DNA from: Terriglobia bacterium
Lineage (GTDB): Bacteria; Acidobacteriota; Terriglobia; UBA7540
Direction of reading: 5' to 3'
Length of the DNA: 41,965 nucleotides
Assembly: GCA_030040315.1 (NCBI GenBank)
Contig: JASHTY010000106.1
Span: 1-41,965, forward strand
Shown here: piece after piece, positions 16,234 to 24,138 of the stretch
How the letters are laid out: the number at the start of each line of letters is the position of its first letter
Position numbering within the stretch: the stretch's first letter is position 1
Position numbers and translations under genes: made by a program
The notes under the pieces: generated by a model
Seen by the model: the letters and a program-made list of their open reading frames with translations, nothing else
What the model was told of the DNA's origin: nothing
Database searches by the model: none

Positions 16234-19200
16234 TCAGATCCCCGGCGGCAGCTTCTTCACCGTGATCGGTTCGCCACCATAAATCGTGGGCGCTCCCGCA
16301 GCGAAGGCTTCCTTATTGAACTCCGCCACATCGGACTGAATCAGTTTGTTGAATTCGGCCAGGTGCTCGTCGAGTTGCTTCGTCAGTTCTTCCTTCTCCT
16401 CCAGGGCCAGCTTCGAAGGAGGTTCGCCATAAGCAAACGCGCCGCCTCCGGAAAGCCCGCCGAGTCGGGCATTGAACGCCGCGAGATAGTGGATGTCATC
16501 CTCAGCGCCGGATTGAAGATCCGAGTTATAGACCGAATCCTTCAGCGTGCGAAGTTTCCGCGCAAGAGGGAACGATTTGGTCATGAGCGGCTGGAACTTC
16601 TTCTTCAAGTCGTTGTCATCGCTCGTGCGCACGGTCGTCTGGAAAGCGGTAAGGGTCTTCTGCATCGCATCGACCCGGTTGAGCATTTCGTTGAGCGCGC
16701 TGATGGCGTTGCGGCCTTCGAGCGAAAACCGCAGGGACGCGCGGAAATTCTCCAGATCGATCTTGATGTTCGGATCGGGGTTCACTTCCACATCGCCTTC
16801 CGCCTTGTTTTTCCCGACCGTGATCACAAAGTGGTATTTGCCCGCCACCACCATGGGTCCGCGGCCGCGGCCGAAGAACTCGGCGAATTCGCTGAGTTCC
16901 TGTTGGCGCTCAAACGTCAAACGCGTTGGTCCCTCGTAGCGCATACCCCAGACAAAACGATTGATACCGGCATGGGACGTTCCGTGCTCGGTGGAAATCG
17001 TATTGCCATGCTCATCGGTGAAAACGATGCTGACGGGCCCTCCGCCGCCCCCCGGGCCACCGGGACCTTCACCCTCGCCCTGGCCTCCGCTGCCAGCCAT
17101 GGCTGCGCCGCCACCTCCGCCGGCTCCACCTCCACCGCCGCCGAACCTGCCACCACCTCCGCCGCCGCCCCCAGGGCCTCCCGGACCTCCGCCACCGCGC
17201 CTTTGCTCAATCTCCTTCTTCAGGTAGTAGTCAATCTCCGGGCCCTCGGGCGCGTTGGGAGTGGAGAAATCCGGGGAACCTCCGCCAAATCCGCCACCAC
17301 CGGCGCCGCGCCAGTGGTGGAATATCGTGCCAGGCGCCGTGCTTACGAGTTGAAAATCACTGTCCTGCATCTTCGCGGTCAACAGCTCGATAGGACGAAT
17401 GTTGTCGAGCACCCAAAGTCCGCGGCCGTGCGTCGCCACCACCAGATCGTGCGTGGCTTTGACGAACTTCACATCGTAGACGGGCACAGTGGGGAAATTG
17501 GATTTTAGCGGCTGCCAGTGTTCACCCGCATCCTGGGAGAAAAAGAGTCCGGCATCGTTGCCCAATACCAGGAATCCGCGCTGGTTGGGGTCCTCACGAA
17601 CCACGTGCGCGCAATAATCGGTGGTCAGGCCGCTCGAAATCGGCGTCCAAGTCTTGCCGTAGTCGGAGGTCTTGTAAACGTACGGTTTGGAATCGTCAAG
17701 TTCATGAGCGTCGTAGGTAACGTAGGCCGTTCCCGCGTCAAACGGTGAAACGCCCACTTGATAAACGCGAGCCCATTCCGGCGCACCTGAAACCGCGACG
17801 TTGCTCCAATTCTTGCCCCCGTCGCGCGTCACCTGCACCAGGCCGTCGTCCGTCCCGACCCAGATTACCTTCGCGTCAGTAGGCGCAAGGGTGATGGTCA
17901 GAATCGTGTCATAGCTCTCCGCGCCGCTGATGTCGTGCTGAACGGGAGCGCCCGCGATTTCCTGCTTCGATTTGTCGTTGCGCGTCAGGTCGCCGCTGAT
18001 GGGCGCCCAGTTCCGCCCGCCGTCCGTGGTCTTGAAGACGACATTGCCACCCAGATAAGCCTCATCAGCATTGGTCTCCGAGACGGCGATGGGCGAAGTC
18101 CAATTGAAGCGATATTTCAGGTCCGCGGGCTTCACTTCCTCCACTCCTTCGAGATAGGGCCGAATCGAGCGGGTCAAGTGAGTCTTCTTGTCGAGACGAG
18201 TCATGTCCCCGTTCTGCGAATCGACATAAACAATGTTGGAATCGCTCGGTGCAAAAACTGCATACTCGCCATCGCCGCCCGTAACCGTGTACCAGTCCGC
18301 GGCGCCGACGGCGCGTCCGGCAAGGTTGCTGGCGGGACCGCACCAGGCGCTGTTGTCCTGAAGGCCTCCACAGACGGAATACGGGGTGTCGCTGCTCGTC
18401 GAAACCATGTAGAACTGCTCAATGGGCAGGTTATTGAGGAATCGCCAGGTGTGGGCGCCATCCAGGGTCAGGTTCACGCCACCGTCGTTGCCCTGAATCA
18501 TGCGCAATGGATTTCTGGGGTCAATCCACAGCGCGTGATGATCGGAGTGAACGCCGCGGTCGGCGGTGTGCGACGTTCGTCCGCCATCATCCGATTCCAC
18601 CAGGTTGAATGACATGAAGTAGATCCTGTTCTCGTCATCGGGCGCCACCATCAGGCGGGAAAAGTAGAAGGGTCGAACGTCGTAGGAATGATTGTCACTG
18701 ACCTCGGTCCAGTTGTCGCCCAAGTCCGTGGATTGCCACAGCATTCCGCGCTTGGCCGCCACCAGCGCGTAAAGATGATTGGGATTGGTGGGCGCCACGG
18801 CTACGGCAATGCGCCCCAGGGGAGCTTCGGGAAGCCCCTTGTCAGCTTTCTTCCAGGTGTCGCCGCCATCGGTAGAGCGATAGATGCCGCTGTTGGGGCC
18901 GCCATCCATCAGCGTCCAGGGGTAGCGCCGGAATTCCCACATCGCCGCGAACAAAACCTGGGCGTTGCCCGGCTGAATCGCCATGTCGGCCACGCCCGTC
19001 GAGTCGTTGATGAACAGGATCTTCTTCCATGTCTTTCCGCCGTCAGTGGTCTTGTAGACGCCGCGGTCGGGATTGGGCGCCCAGGCATGTCCCAGTGCTC
19101 CCACGTAGACGATCTCGGGGTTCGTGGGGTCAACAATAATCTGCGCGATCTGGCCAACATTACCCAAACCCATGAACCGCCACGAGTGCCCTGCGTCGCC

Positions 19201-19614
19201 CGACACATAGACCCCGCGACCGTCGATCAGGTCGTTGCGGACCTTCGATTCGCCCGTGCCCACCCAGACGATGTCCGGGTCAGAGGGGGCCAGCGTGACC
19301 ACACCGATGGACGAGGTTGTTTCATGCTCGAAAATCGGCTTCCAGGAGAAGCCGCCGTTTTCGGTTTTGAACACTCCGCCGCCGGCTGCGCCTACATAGT
19401 AAATGTTGGGATTGCCGGGAATGCCGACCACGGAAGCTACGCGGCCTCCGCCGACTGCCGGCCCCAGGTTGCGAAACTCCAGGTTTTTGAAGACGTCCTT
19501 CTCGCCGGTATCAGAATCCTGAGCAGCGGATTGCCCCGCCACTCGCGTCGTGGAAATGCCGAATACCATTGCCAGCGCCATCGCCACGCCCAGGCGCGCC
19601 AGAGTGCGTTTCAT
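16234..19614 (-). CDS. Large exported BNR/sortilin-like beta-propeller protein
   Basis: A 1126-residue protein with a signal peptide ([20 protein letters not shown]). Residues about 40-760 hold many BNR/VPS10-type repeats (words such as DGGKTW, DGGRNW and [11 protein letters not shown]), as in sortilin-like and sialidase-like beta-propellers. Residues about 800-860 are an extreme Gly-rich stretch (runs of G with P, R, F), followed by a domain with [12 protein letters not shown] and [14 protein letters not shown] and a C-terminal helical part ([18 protein letters not shown]). No sialidase active site is evident, so an enzyme role is not claimed. It is first in an operon with the tricorn-like peptidase, which suggests joint work on extracellular proteins or peptides. 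Confidence 0.85.
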   Translation of the reverse strand: MKRTLARLGVAMALAMVFGISTTRVAGQSAAQDSDTGEKDVFKNLEFRNLGPAVGGGRVASVVGIPGNPNIYYVGAAGGGVFKTENGGFSWKPIFEHETTSSIGVVTLAPSDPDIVWVGTGESKVRNDLIDGRGVYVSGDAGHSWRFMGLGNVGQIAQIIVDPTNPEIVYVGALGHAWAPNPDRGVYKTTDGGKTWKKILFINDSTGVADMAIQPGNAQVLFAAMWEFRRYPWTLMDGGPNSGIYRSTDGGDTWKKADKGLPEAPLGRIAVAVAPTNPNHLYALVAAKRGMLWQSTDLGDNWTEVSDNHSYDVRPFYFSRLMVAPDDENRIYFMSFNLVESDDGGRTSHTADRGVHSDHHALWIDPRNPLRMIQGNDGGVNLTLDGAHTWRFLNNLPIEQFYMVSTSSDTPYSVCGGLQDNSAWCGPASNLAGRAVGAADWYTVTGGDGEYAVFAPSDSNIVYVDSQNGDMTRLDKKTHLTRSIRPYLEGVEEVKPADLKYRFNWTSPIAVSETNADEAYLGGNVVFKTTDGGRNWAPISGDLTRNDKSKQEIAGAPVQHDISGAESYDTILTITLAPTDAKVIWVGTDDGLVQVTRDGGKNWSNVAVSGAPEWARVYQVGVSPFDAGTAYVTYDAHELDDSKPYVYKTSDYGKTWTPISSGLTTDYCAHVVREDPNQRGFLVLGNDAGLFFSQDAGEHWQPLKSNFPTVPVYDVKFVKATHDLVVATHGRGLWVLDNIRPIELLTAKMQDSDFQLVSTAPGTIFHHWRGAGGGGFGGGSPDFSTPNAPEGPEIDYYLKKEIEQRRGGGGPGGPGGGGGGGGRFGGGGGGAGGGGGAAMAGSGGQGEGEGPGGPGGGGGPVSIVFTDEHGNTISTEHGTSHAGINRFVWGMRYEGPTRLTFERQQELSEFAEFFGRGRGPMVVAGKYHFVITVGKNKAEGDVEVNPDPNIKIDLENFRASLRFSLEGRNAISALNEMLNRVDAMQKTLTAFQTTVRTSDDNDLKKKFQPLMTKSFPLARKLRTLKDSVYNSDLQSGAEDDIHYLAAFNARLGGLSGGGAFAYGEPPSKLALEEKEELTKQLDEHLAEFNKLIQSDVAEFNKEAFAAGAPTIYGGEPITVKKLPPGI

Positions 19615-19792
19615 GAATGTCCTCCAAACAGAGATTAGTGCCAGGGTACGGGCAAATAACTACCCTAAATTTGCCCCTTTGTACAGAGTTTTGAAGCAGT
19701 TTCTCGCCTTGAATACGCGCCAATCGTTGGATTGGGTTACCGTAAGCTTCAGGCGCAAGGCCTCGAACACAATTAGAGACGGAAATGACGAA

Positions 19793-19821
19793 TTGAAAGT
19801 TTCACCGGAAGCCACTAGAAT
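19793..19821 (+). promoter_or_regulatory. Probable promoter of rpmE
   Basis: TTGAAA and TAGAAT are separated by 17 nt. The start site would fall about 28 nt before the rpmE ATG. Confidence 0.65.
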
Positions 19822-19855
19822 GGTGAATTGTCTCAGACGCAAACAAGGAGTCAGT

Positions 19856-20110
19856 ATGAAAGAAAAGATTCATCCCAACTATCATGACGTTACGGTTGTC
19901 TGCGCGTGCGGCAACACCTTCAAGACGCGCTCGACTTATAAGAACGACCTCCTGCACCTGGAAATCTGCTCCAAGTGCCATCCATTCTTTACGGGCAAGC
20001 AGAAGCTGATTGACAGCGCGGGCCGCGTGGAGCGGTTCCAGCGGAAATACGCGGGATTCAAGAAATCCGCACCCGCGCCCGCCGGCACGAAGACGGCCTC
20101 AGGCGGGTAA
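19856..20110 (+). CDS. rpmE: Large ribosomal subunit protein bL31
   Basis: 50S subunit protein. The 84-residue product begins [20 protein letters not shown] and has both Cys pairs (CACG and [10 protein letters not shown]), so it is the zinc-binding (C+) form. The body ends at about RYAGFK; the Ala/Pro/Lys-rich tail after it is an extension of some 18 residues. AAGGAG lies 6 nt before the ATG, which fixes the start inside a longer open frame (from 19550). Confidence 0.95.
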   Translation: MKEKIHPNYHDVTVVCACGNTFKTRSTYKNDLLHLEICSKCHPFFTGKQKLIDSAGRVERFQRKYAGFKKSAPAPAGTKTASGG

Positions 20111-20123
20111 CGGAAGAACGCTT

Positions 20124-20158
20124 CACCACAGAGAACACAGAGGAGCACAGAGAAGGAG
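20124..20158. repeat. CACAGAG-type short tandem repeat
   Basis: Three near-copies of CACAGAG (cACCACAGAGAACACAGAGG, then GCACAGAG), with a fourth at about 20199. This kind of word is found scattered between genes in many bacterial genomes. It lies in the rpmE-thyX gap. Confidence 0.5.
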
Positions 20159-20218
20159 CGCAGGCTGGTTCCTCAGGTTCCGTGGATAGAACCCGGGGCA
20201 CAGAGGACACGACTGCGG

Positions 20219-21019
20219 ATGGCCACTACTCCACCCCTTGATCCCTACGTTTGCAAGCCCAAAGTCTATCTGGTCGGGCGGCAGCACGTTGCCGATGAGG
20301 AGGTGGCGCGCTTTCTTGCAGATGAGGGAATGGTGTTTTCCACAGACGCTCCCGCCCCCGCGGAAGCTCTGGCGGAAATCGCCGGGCGTACCTGCTACAT
20401 GTCTTTTGGGAAGGGCCGCAAGTCCAATCGCGAGTACCTGGAAAACATCTTGTCGTCCAAACACGGCAGCGTGCTGGAGCATGCCGTGTGGTGCGTTCTG
20501 ATCACCGGCGTAAGCCGCGCCCTGACGCACGAATTGGTGCGCCATCGCGCGGGCTTCGGCTATTCACAACTTTCCCAGCGCTATGTGGATGAGAGTGACG
20601 CGCGCTACGTGGTGCCGCCGCTTTACCAGCAGAACAGTGAGCTTCAGGAAAAGTGGCGGCATACGATCGACCTGGTTCGCAAGGCGTATGAAGAACTGGC
20701 CGAAGCCACTTCGCAGTATGTCCAGCAAACCCATCCGGACATGACGCCCCGCGACCGCCGCAAATGGGCGCGACAGGCCGCACGTTCCATCCTGCCCAAT
20801 GCCACGGAAACCAAAATCTTCGTGACAGGAAATTCGCGCGCCTGGCGGCACTTTCTCGAATTGCGCGGCAGCGTCCATGCGGACACGGAGATCCGTCTGC
20901 TGGCGGTTGAGGTTTTCCGCGTCTTCAAGAAGGAATCACCGAATATCTTCCAGGACATCGAGCTGGTGGATGAGCCCGATGGCATGCCCTCCGTGCGAGT
21001 CGTCCACTCCAAAGTCTGA
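20219..21019 (+). CDS. thyX: FAD-dependent thymidylate synthase
   Basis: Makes dTMP from dUMP using methylene-tetrahydrofolate and FADH2, replacing ThyA. The 266-residue protein has the signature region as RHRAGFGYSQLSQRYV at about residues 107-122, plus LEHAVWCVLITGVSRALTHE before it and the NARNSRAWRHF-like segment NATETKIFVTGNSRAWRHF near residue 200. The signature has one residue more between RHR and the final Ser than the classic RHR-X7-S form. The start ATG lacks a clear ribosome-binding site. Convergent with cysH; a strong hairpin sits in the 69-nt gap. Confidence 0.95.
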   Translation: MATTPPLDPYVCKPKVYLVGRQHVADEEVARFLADEGMVFSTDAPAPAEALAEIAGRTCYMSFGKGRKSNREYLENILSSKHGSVLEHAVWCVLITGVSRALTHELVRHRAGFGYSQLSQRYVDESDARYVVPPLYQQNSELQEKWRHTIDLVRKAYEELAEATSQYVQQTHPDMTPRDRRKWARQAARSILPNATETKIFVTGNSRAWRHFLELRGSVHADTEIRLLAVEVFRVFKKESPNIFQDIELVDEPDGMPSVRVVHSKV

Positions 21020-21031
21020 TGATAACCTCCG

Positions 21032-21072
21032 CATCGAGGAGTGAGCGCGCTTGCGCGGCCCATTCCTCGATG
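21032..21072. terminator. Long hairpin between convergent thyX and cysH
   Basis: CATCGAGGAGTG (21032-21043) pairs with CATTCCTCGATG (21061-21072) with one G-T wobble, and the loop contains a second stem CGCGC/GCGCG. No T-run follows on either strand, so it would be a non-canonical bidirectional terminator or an mRNA 3'-end stabiliser. Confidence 0.55.
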
Positions 21073-21088
21073 ACAGAGGTCACGTCGC

Positions 21089-21820
21089 TCAGGCCACTTT
21101 GTTGCCCGAGTGGAGGCCGCACTCCTTCCTGGTGGCTTCCTCCCACCACCAGCGGCCCTCGCGCTCGTGTTGCCCGGGCAGAACGGCTCGCGTGCACGGC
21201 TCGCATCCGATGGAGATGAATCCCCGCTCGTGTAGCGGATTGAAGGGAACTTTGTGTTCGCGGATGTAATCCCACACCTGCCTGGAACTCCAATTGGCCA
21301 GGGGATTGAACTTCACCAGTTCATTCGTTGGCGTCGAAAAGGTGGGGTCAGCCTGGATAACCGGCACGAAGGAGCGCGTCGAGGGGCTTTGGTCGCGCCG
21401 TTGCCCCGTGACCCATGCCTTCAGGGTAGAAAGCGCGCGCCGCAAGGGCTCGACCTTGCGAACTCCGCAGCACTCTTGGTGGCCGTCCTGGTAAAACGAG
21501 AAAAGGCCTTTTTCGCGGACGAGTTTCTCCACCGCTTCCGGCCTGGGGAAGAACACCTCCACGGGAACCTGATACCGTTCCCGAACCTGATCGAGGAACC
21601 GCAGCGTCTGCGCGTGGAGCCGCCCCGTGTCGAGCGAGAAGACGCGGAACTTGTGGCCCAGCTTTGACGCCATCTCGACCAGCACGACGTCCTCCGCGCC
21701 GCTGAAGCTGATTCCCACGCTAGGAGAAAACATCTCGAAAGCCAAAGTAAGAATTTCACTCGGATGCCGCTGCGCATAGGTTTCAGCGAGTTCGGCAAAA
21801 TCTGCAACTTCAAGTGGCAT
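21089..21820 (-). CDS. cysH: Assimilatory APS/PAPS reductase
   Basis: Reduces adenylyl sulfate (or PAPS) to sulfite in sulfate assimilation. The 243-residue protein has the P-loop-like [13 protein letters not shown], the [11 protein letters not shown] substrate segment and the C-terminal ECGLH catalytic Cys. The two extra Cys pairs (ECCGVRK and GCEPCTRA) mark the [4Fe-4S] type that normally uses APS. It lies 87 nt downstream of the TauE/SafE permease on the same strand, so both should be controlled by the cysteine-codon leader upstream of the permease. Substrate choice (APS versus PAPS) is inferred from the cluster cysteines. Confidence 0.93.
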   Translation of the reverse strand: MPLEVADFAELAETYAQRHPSEILTLAFEMFSPSVGISFSGAEDVVLVEMASKLGHKFRVFSLDTGRLHAQTLRFLDQVRERYQVPVEVFFPRPEAVEKLVREKGLFSFYQDGHQECCGVRKVEPLRRALSTLKAWVTGQRRDQSPSTRSFVPVIQADPTFSTPTNELVKFNPLANWSSRQVWDYIREHKVPFNPLHERGFISIGCEPCTRAVLPGQHEREGRWWWEEATRKECGLHSGNKVA

Positions 21821-21907
21821 AATGGTGTTTTCCTTTTTGTTTGTAGTTGCGCCGGAAATCCGGAACGAAGTTCGAAACCGGAGATCAGAAACGCTTCCTT
21901 CCCCAAG

Positions 21908-22678
21908 TCATCCCACAATCAAGCGGGTTCCCAGGGAGAAGTAAAGAATCGTGAATAGCCAACTGAAATAACGCTCGGGAATGACGCGCGTCAAACGGCT
22001 TCCCAACACAACACCCGGCAAAGAACCCGCCACCACGCGCAGGAACAGGCCGCCGTCAAAGTGTCCCATGCGGACGTGCATCGCGCCCGCCAGCGCCATG
22101 GTCGCGAGTCCATACAGAATGTCTGTTCCCACCAACTCTCCCAGCGGATAGGGCGTAAGGAGCAGCAGGAAGATCATCAGCAGGCTTCCGCTGCCGATGG
22201 AAGTGAGGGCCACGAGAAATCCCACTAATGCCCCCGCCACCGCCAGCTTCAGACGCACGCCTACAGACGGCGCATCCACCCAGTCCTTGGGGGTCTTGAT
22301 TTTCCCCAGGCGAACGAAGGGCAGCATGACGGCCACGCTAGACAGAGTTATTCCCAGCACCAGCCGAAGCAAATGGTCCAGCTCGCCGCCCGCCAACCTG
22401 GATTTCAGGTAGCTCAGCAGCAGGATTCCACCCAGCGTGCCTGGAACCGTGCCGGCAATCAGGAACACAGCCAGTCGCCAGCGCACCTGCCCCAGCCGGC
22501 GGTGCTCAAACACCCCGAGCAGCTTAGTGAACGCGCCATTGACAATGTCCGTTCCGATCAGGGTAATGGCGGGGTAGGGGGTCAGCACCATCAGAAGCGG
22601 CGTGAGCAGCACGCCTCCACCTGTACCCGTCAATCCGATCAGCGTACCGGTAATGAATCCCAGAAGTGTTACCAACAT
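21908..22678 (-). CDS. TauE/SafE-family permease
   Basis: A 256-residue integral membrane protein of the TauE/SafE (DUF81) family, whose members move sulfite, sulfonates or other organosulfur anions. It begins VTLLGFITGTLIGLTGTGGGVLLTPLL with the family's Gly-rich first helix, and has a second, related half (KLAVAGALVGFLVALTSIGSGSLLMIFLL), about eight hydrophobic segments in all. Position directly before cysH and after a cysteine-type attenuator supports a role in sulfur uptake or sulfite handling, though the substrate cannot be read from sequence. The ATG has only a weak ribosome-binding site. Confidence 0.88.
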   Translation of the reverse strand: MLVTLLGFITGTLIGLTGTGGGVLLTPLLMVLTPYPAITLIGTDIVNGAFTKLLGVFEHRRLGQVRWRLAVFLIAGTVPGTLGGILLLSYLKSRLAGGELDHLLRLVLGITLSSVAVMLPFVRLGKIKTPKDWVDAPSVGVRLKLAVAGALVGFLVALTSIGSGSLLMIFLLLLTPYPLGELVGTDILYGLATMALAGAMHVRMGHFDGGLFLRVVAGSLPGVVLGSRLTRVIPERYFSWLFTILYFSLGTRLIVG

Positions 22679-22753
22679 TGGGTCCCTGCAAACCTTTCCG
22701 GCCTAATCGTCACCGGCGGCACAGCGCACGATTCGCTTCATCAAATCTGCAGT

Positions 22754-22796
22754 AAAAGCAAAAACGCCCGCTGCGGCTTATGCGTCAGCGGGCGTC
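22754..22796 (-). terminator. Intrinsic terminator in the sulfur-operon leader
   Basis: On the minus strand ACGCCCGCTG (22795-22786) pairs perfectly with CAGCGGGCGT (22773-22764), followed by TTTTTGCTTTT. It lies after the Cys-rich leader ORF and 76 nt before the permease ATG, so it must be read through for TauE/SafE-cysH expression. This is the expected place for an attenuator. Confidence 0.85.
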
Positions 22797-22824
22797 TCAG
22801 GTCTTGAACTTGTATTAGAGTGTG

Positions 22825-22929
22825 CTACGAATCTCTATTCCCTGAGGACAATTCTCCGCTGGCGGATGGCATACAACAGCACATCTGCGCGGCGGCAATG
22901 ATCCTCACGGAGTGGAGATTCGAAGTCAT
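22825..22929 (-). CDS. Cysteine-codon leader peptide of the TauE/SafE-cysH operon
   Basis: A 34-codon ORF, from ATG 22929 to TAG 22825, with three consecutive cysteine codons at 22873-22881 (QMCCCMPS). It starts about 10 nt after the predicted transcription start and has no ribosome-binding site, so translation may be nearly leaderless. The upstream ATG at 22947 in the same frame overlaps the -10 box and is unlikely. The segment just after the Cys codons (CAGCGG, 22856-22861) can pair with CCGCTG in the 5' arm of the terminator (22786-22791). Ribosome stalling for lack of Cys-tRNA would leave it free for that pairing. Function as a cysteine sensor is inference from layout; poly-Cys leader ORFs are known as attenuators in mycobacteria. 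Confidence 0.75.
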   Translation of the reverse strand: MTSNLHSVRIIAAAQMCCCMPSASGELSSGNRDS

Positions 22930-22945
22930 CGATTCAACGGTCAAC

Positions 22946-22974
22946 ATCTTACCACGACTTAAGATCCTCGTCAA
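22946..22974 (-). promoter_or_regulatory. Promoter of the sulfur-operon leader
   Basis: TTGACG and TAAGAT on the minus strand are exactly 17 nt apart, placing the start site near 22939, about 10 nt before the leader-peptide ATG. Confidence 0.8.
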
Positions 22975-23229
22975 CCCATTTCGATGTTCCTCGCGCGAAA
23001 AGGATACTCGGGTCTCGCGAGCACGGGAGATTTCACGCGCGCGGCGCACATTTCATACTAGAATGGACCGTATGGATTTTGCCTTTGGCCAAATCCACGA
23101 TGCGCGGGAAAATCGGTCGCATCTCCCACACTCGAGCCCGCGCTGGAACTTGACTCCATGCGCACTTCCGCTCCCGGATCCCTGCGACTCACGCAAAACC
23201 GTTGACCCCGTCGAATGGAGGACTGACAA

Positions 23230-23955
23230 ATGCGCAAATCCGTCGCCCTATACCTAATGATTGGCTTCGTCCTCTCCGCATCGGCCCACGCCAGCTCGAA
23301 TCGTGAAGACGACGTCCATCGCATGGAGGATTCCGCCCAGATCTTCGACGAAATCATGGGTACTCCGGACAGCGCCATTCCCCGCGACCTGCTCGGCTCC
23401 GCAAAGTGCATTGCCATCATCCCCGCCGAAAAGAAGCTGGCCTTTGTGGTGGGCGGAAATTACGGAAAAGGTCTGGTGACCTGCCGCGCGCCGAAGAGCT
23501 GGAGCGCGCCCGTGTTCCTGACGGTGAGCGGGGGCAGTGTCGGCTTTCAAATCGGCGGCTCGTCCACGGACTTCATTCTGGTCTTTCGCGGGCGGCGCGG
23601 ATTGCAGAAGCTCTTAAGCGACAAATTCCGCATCGGCGGCGATGTTTCCGCTGCAGCGGGGCCCGTGGGCAGAAGCGCCTCTGCCGGCACGGACATTGAG
23701 TTGCATGCTGAAATTCTGACTTACTCGCGCAGCCGCGGCGCTTTTGCGGGAATCAGCTTGAGCGGCGCCGTCGTGCAGCCCGACGACACCGGCAACGAGG
23801 CCCTGTACGGCCATCCCGTGCACCTGGAGAGCATTTTGGACGGGAAGGTCGGTATTCCCGCGGAAGCCAACGAGCTGGTTCAGGCCGTAAGCAAGGCCAC
23901 GGGCTCTCCCGTTCCAGATAGCGCCCCGGCGGCGGCCGAACCCATAGCGCCCTAG
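23230..23955 (+). CDS. Exported SYLF (YSC84) domain lipid-binding protein
   Basis: A 241-residue protein with a signal peptide (VALYLMIGFVLSASAHAS) and a SYLF/Ysc84 domain filling the rest. Family words are visible: IPRDLLGSAKCIAIIPAEKK, GGNYGKGLVTCR, GGSVGFQIGGSSTDFILVF and GPVGRSASAGTDIELHAEILTYSRSRGAFAGISLSGAVV. In eukaryotes the domain binds phosphoinositides; bacterial members are exported and their role is not settled. GGAGG lies 9 nt before the ATG. The tail after about residue 225 is Ala/Pro-rich. Divergent from the sulfur-operon leader, with about 300 nt between in which no further gene is seen. Confidence 0.9.
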   Translation: MRKSVALYLMIGFVLSASAHASSNREDDVHRMEDSAQIFDEIMGTPDSAIPRDLLGSAKCIAIIPAEKKLAFVVGGNYGKGLVTCRAPKSWSAPVFLTVSGGSVGFQIGGSSTDFILVFRGRRGLQKLLSDKFRIGGDVSAAAGPVGRSASAGTDIELHAEILTYSRSRGAFAGISLSGAVVQPDDTGNEALYGHPVHLESILDGKVGIPAEANELVQAVSKATGSPVPDSAPAAAEPIAP

Positions 23956-23961
23956 ACTCCC

Positions 23962-24101
23962 GGAAGGGCGGGGCTTCAGCCCCGCCGTTACGGACGTCGC
24001 GACGAAGCGGGCCTTCAGGCCCTGAAGCAATGCCGCTTCATGGGCTAAAGCCCCCCAAGATGATTCCTTCCCCAGCGGCGGGGTTGAAGCCCCGCCCTTC
24101 C
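23962..24101. repeat. Long palindromic element, family C, copy 2
   Basis: GGAAGGGCGGGGCTTCAGCC opens the element, and the closing arm GGCGGGG...CCCCGCCCTTCC is its near-perfect reverse complement. The inside has CCTTCAGGCCCTGAAG and GGGCTAAAGCCC hairpins. Same organisation as 11680-11810. It begins a few bases after the SYLF gene stop. Confidence 0.85.
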
Positions 24102-24138
24102 ATAGAGGTGCGAACAAGATCGGCTACTAACGTAAGCA

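Noticed and set aside
22764-22974. SAM riboswitch or T-box in front of the sulfur operon
   Set aside because: No SAM-I consensus and no T-box bulge sequence was found; the Cys codons and terminator fit a translated leader instead.
22930-23049. Upstream extension of the leader ORF to 23049
   Set aside because: It would include the promoter itself, so it cannot be part of the message from that promoter.
23614-24117. 167-codon minus-strand frame over the SYLF gene and family C repeat
   Set aside because: It is antisense to a recognised gene and crosses a palindromic repeat; no family match.
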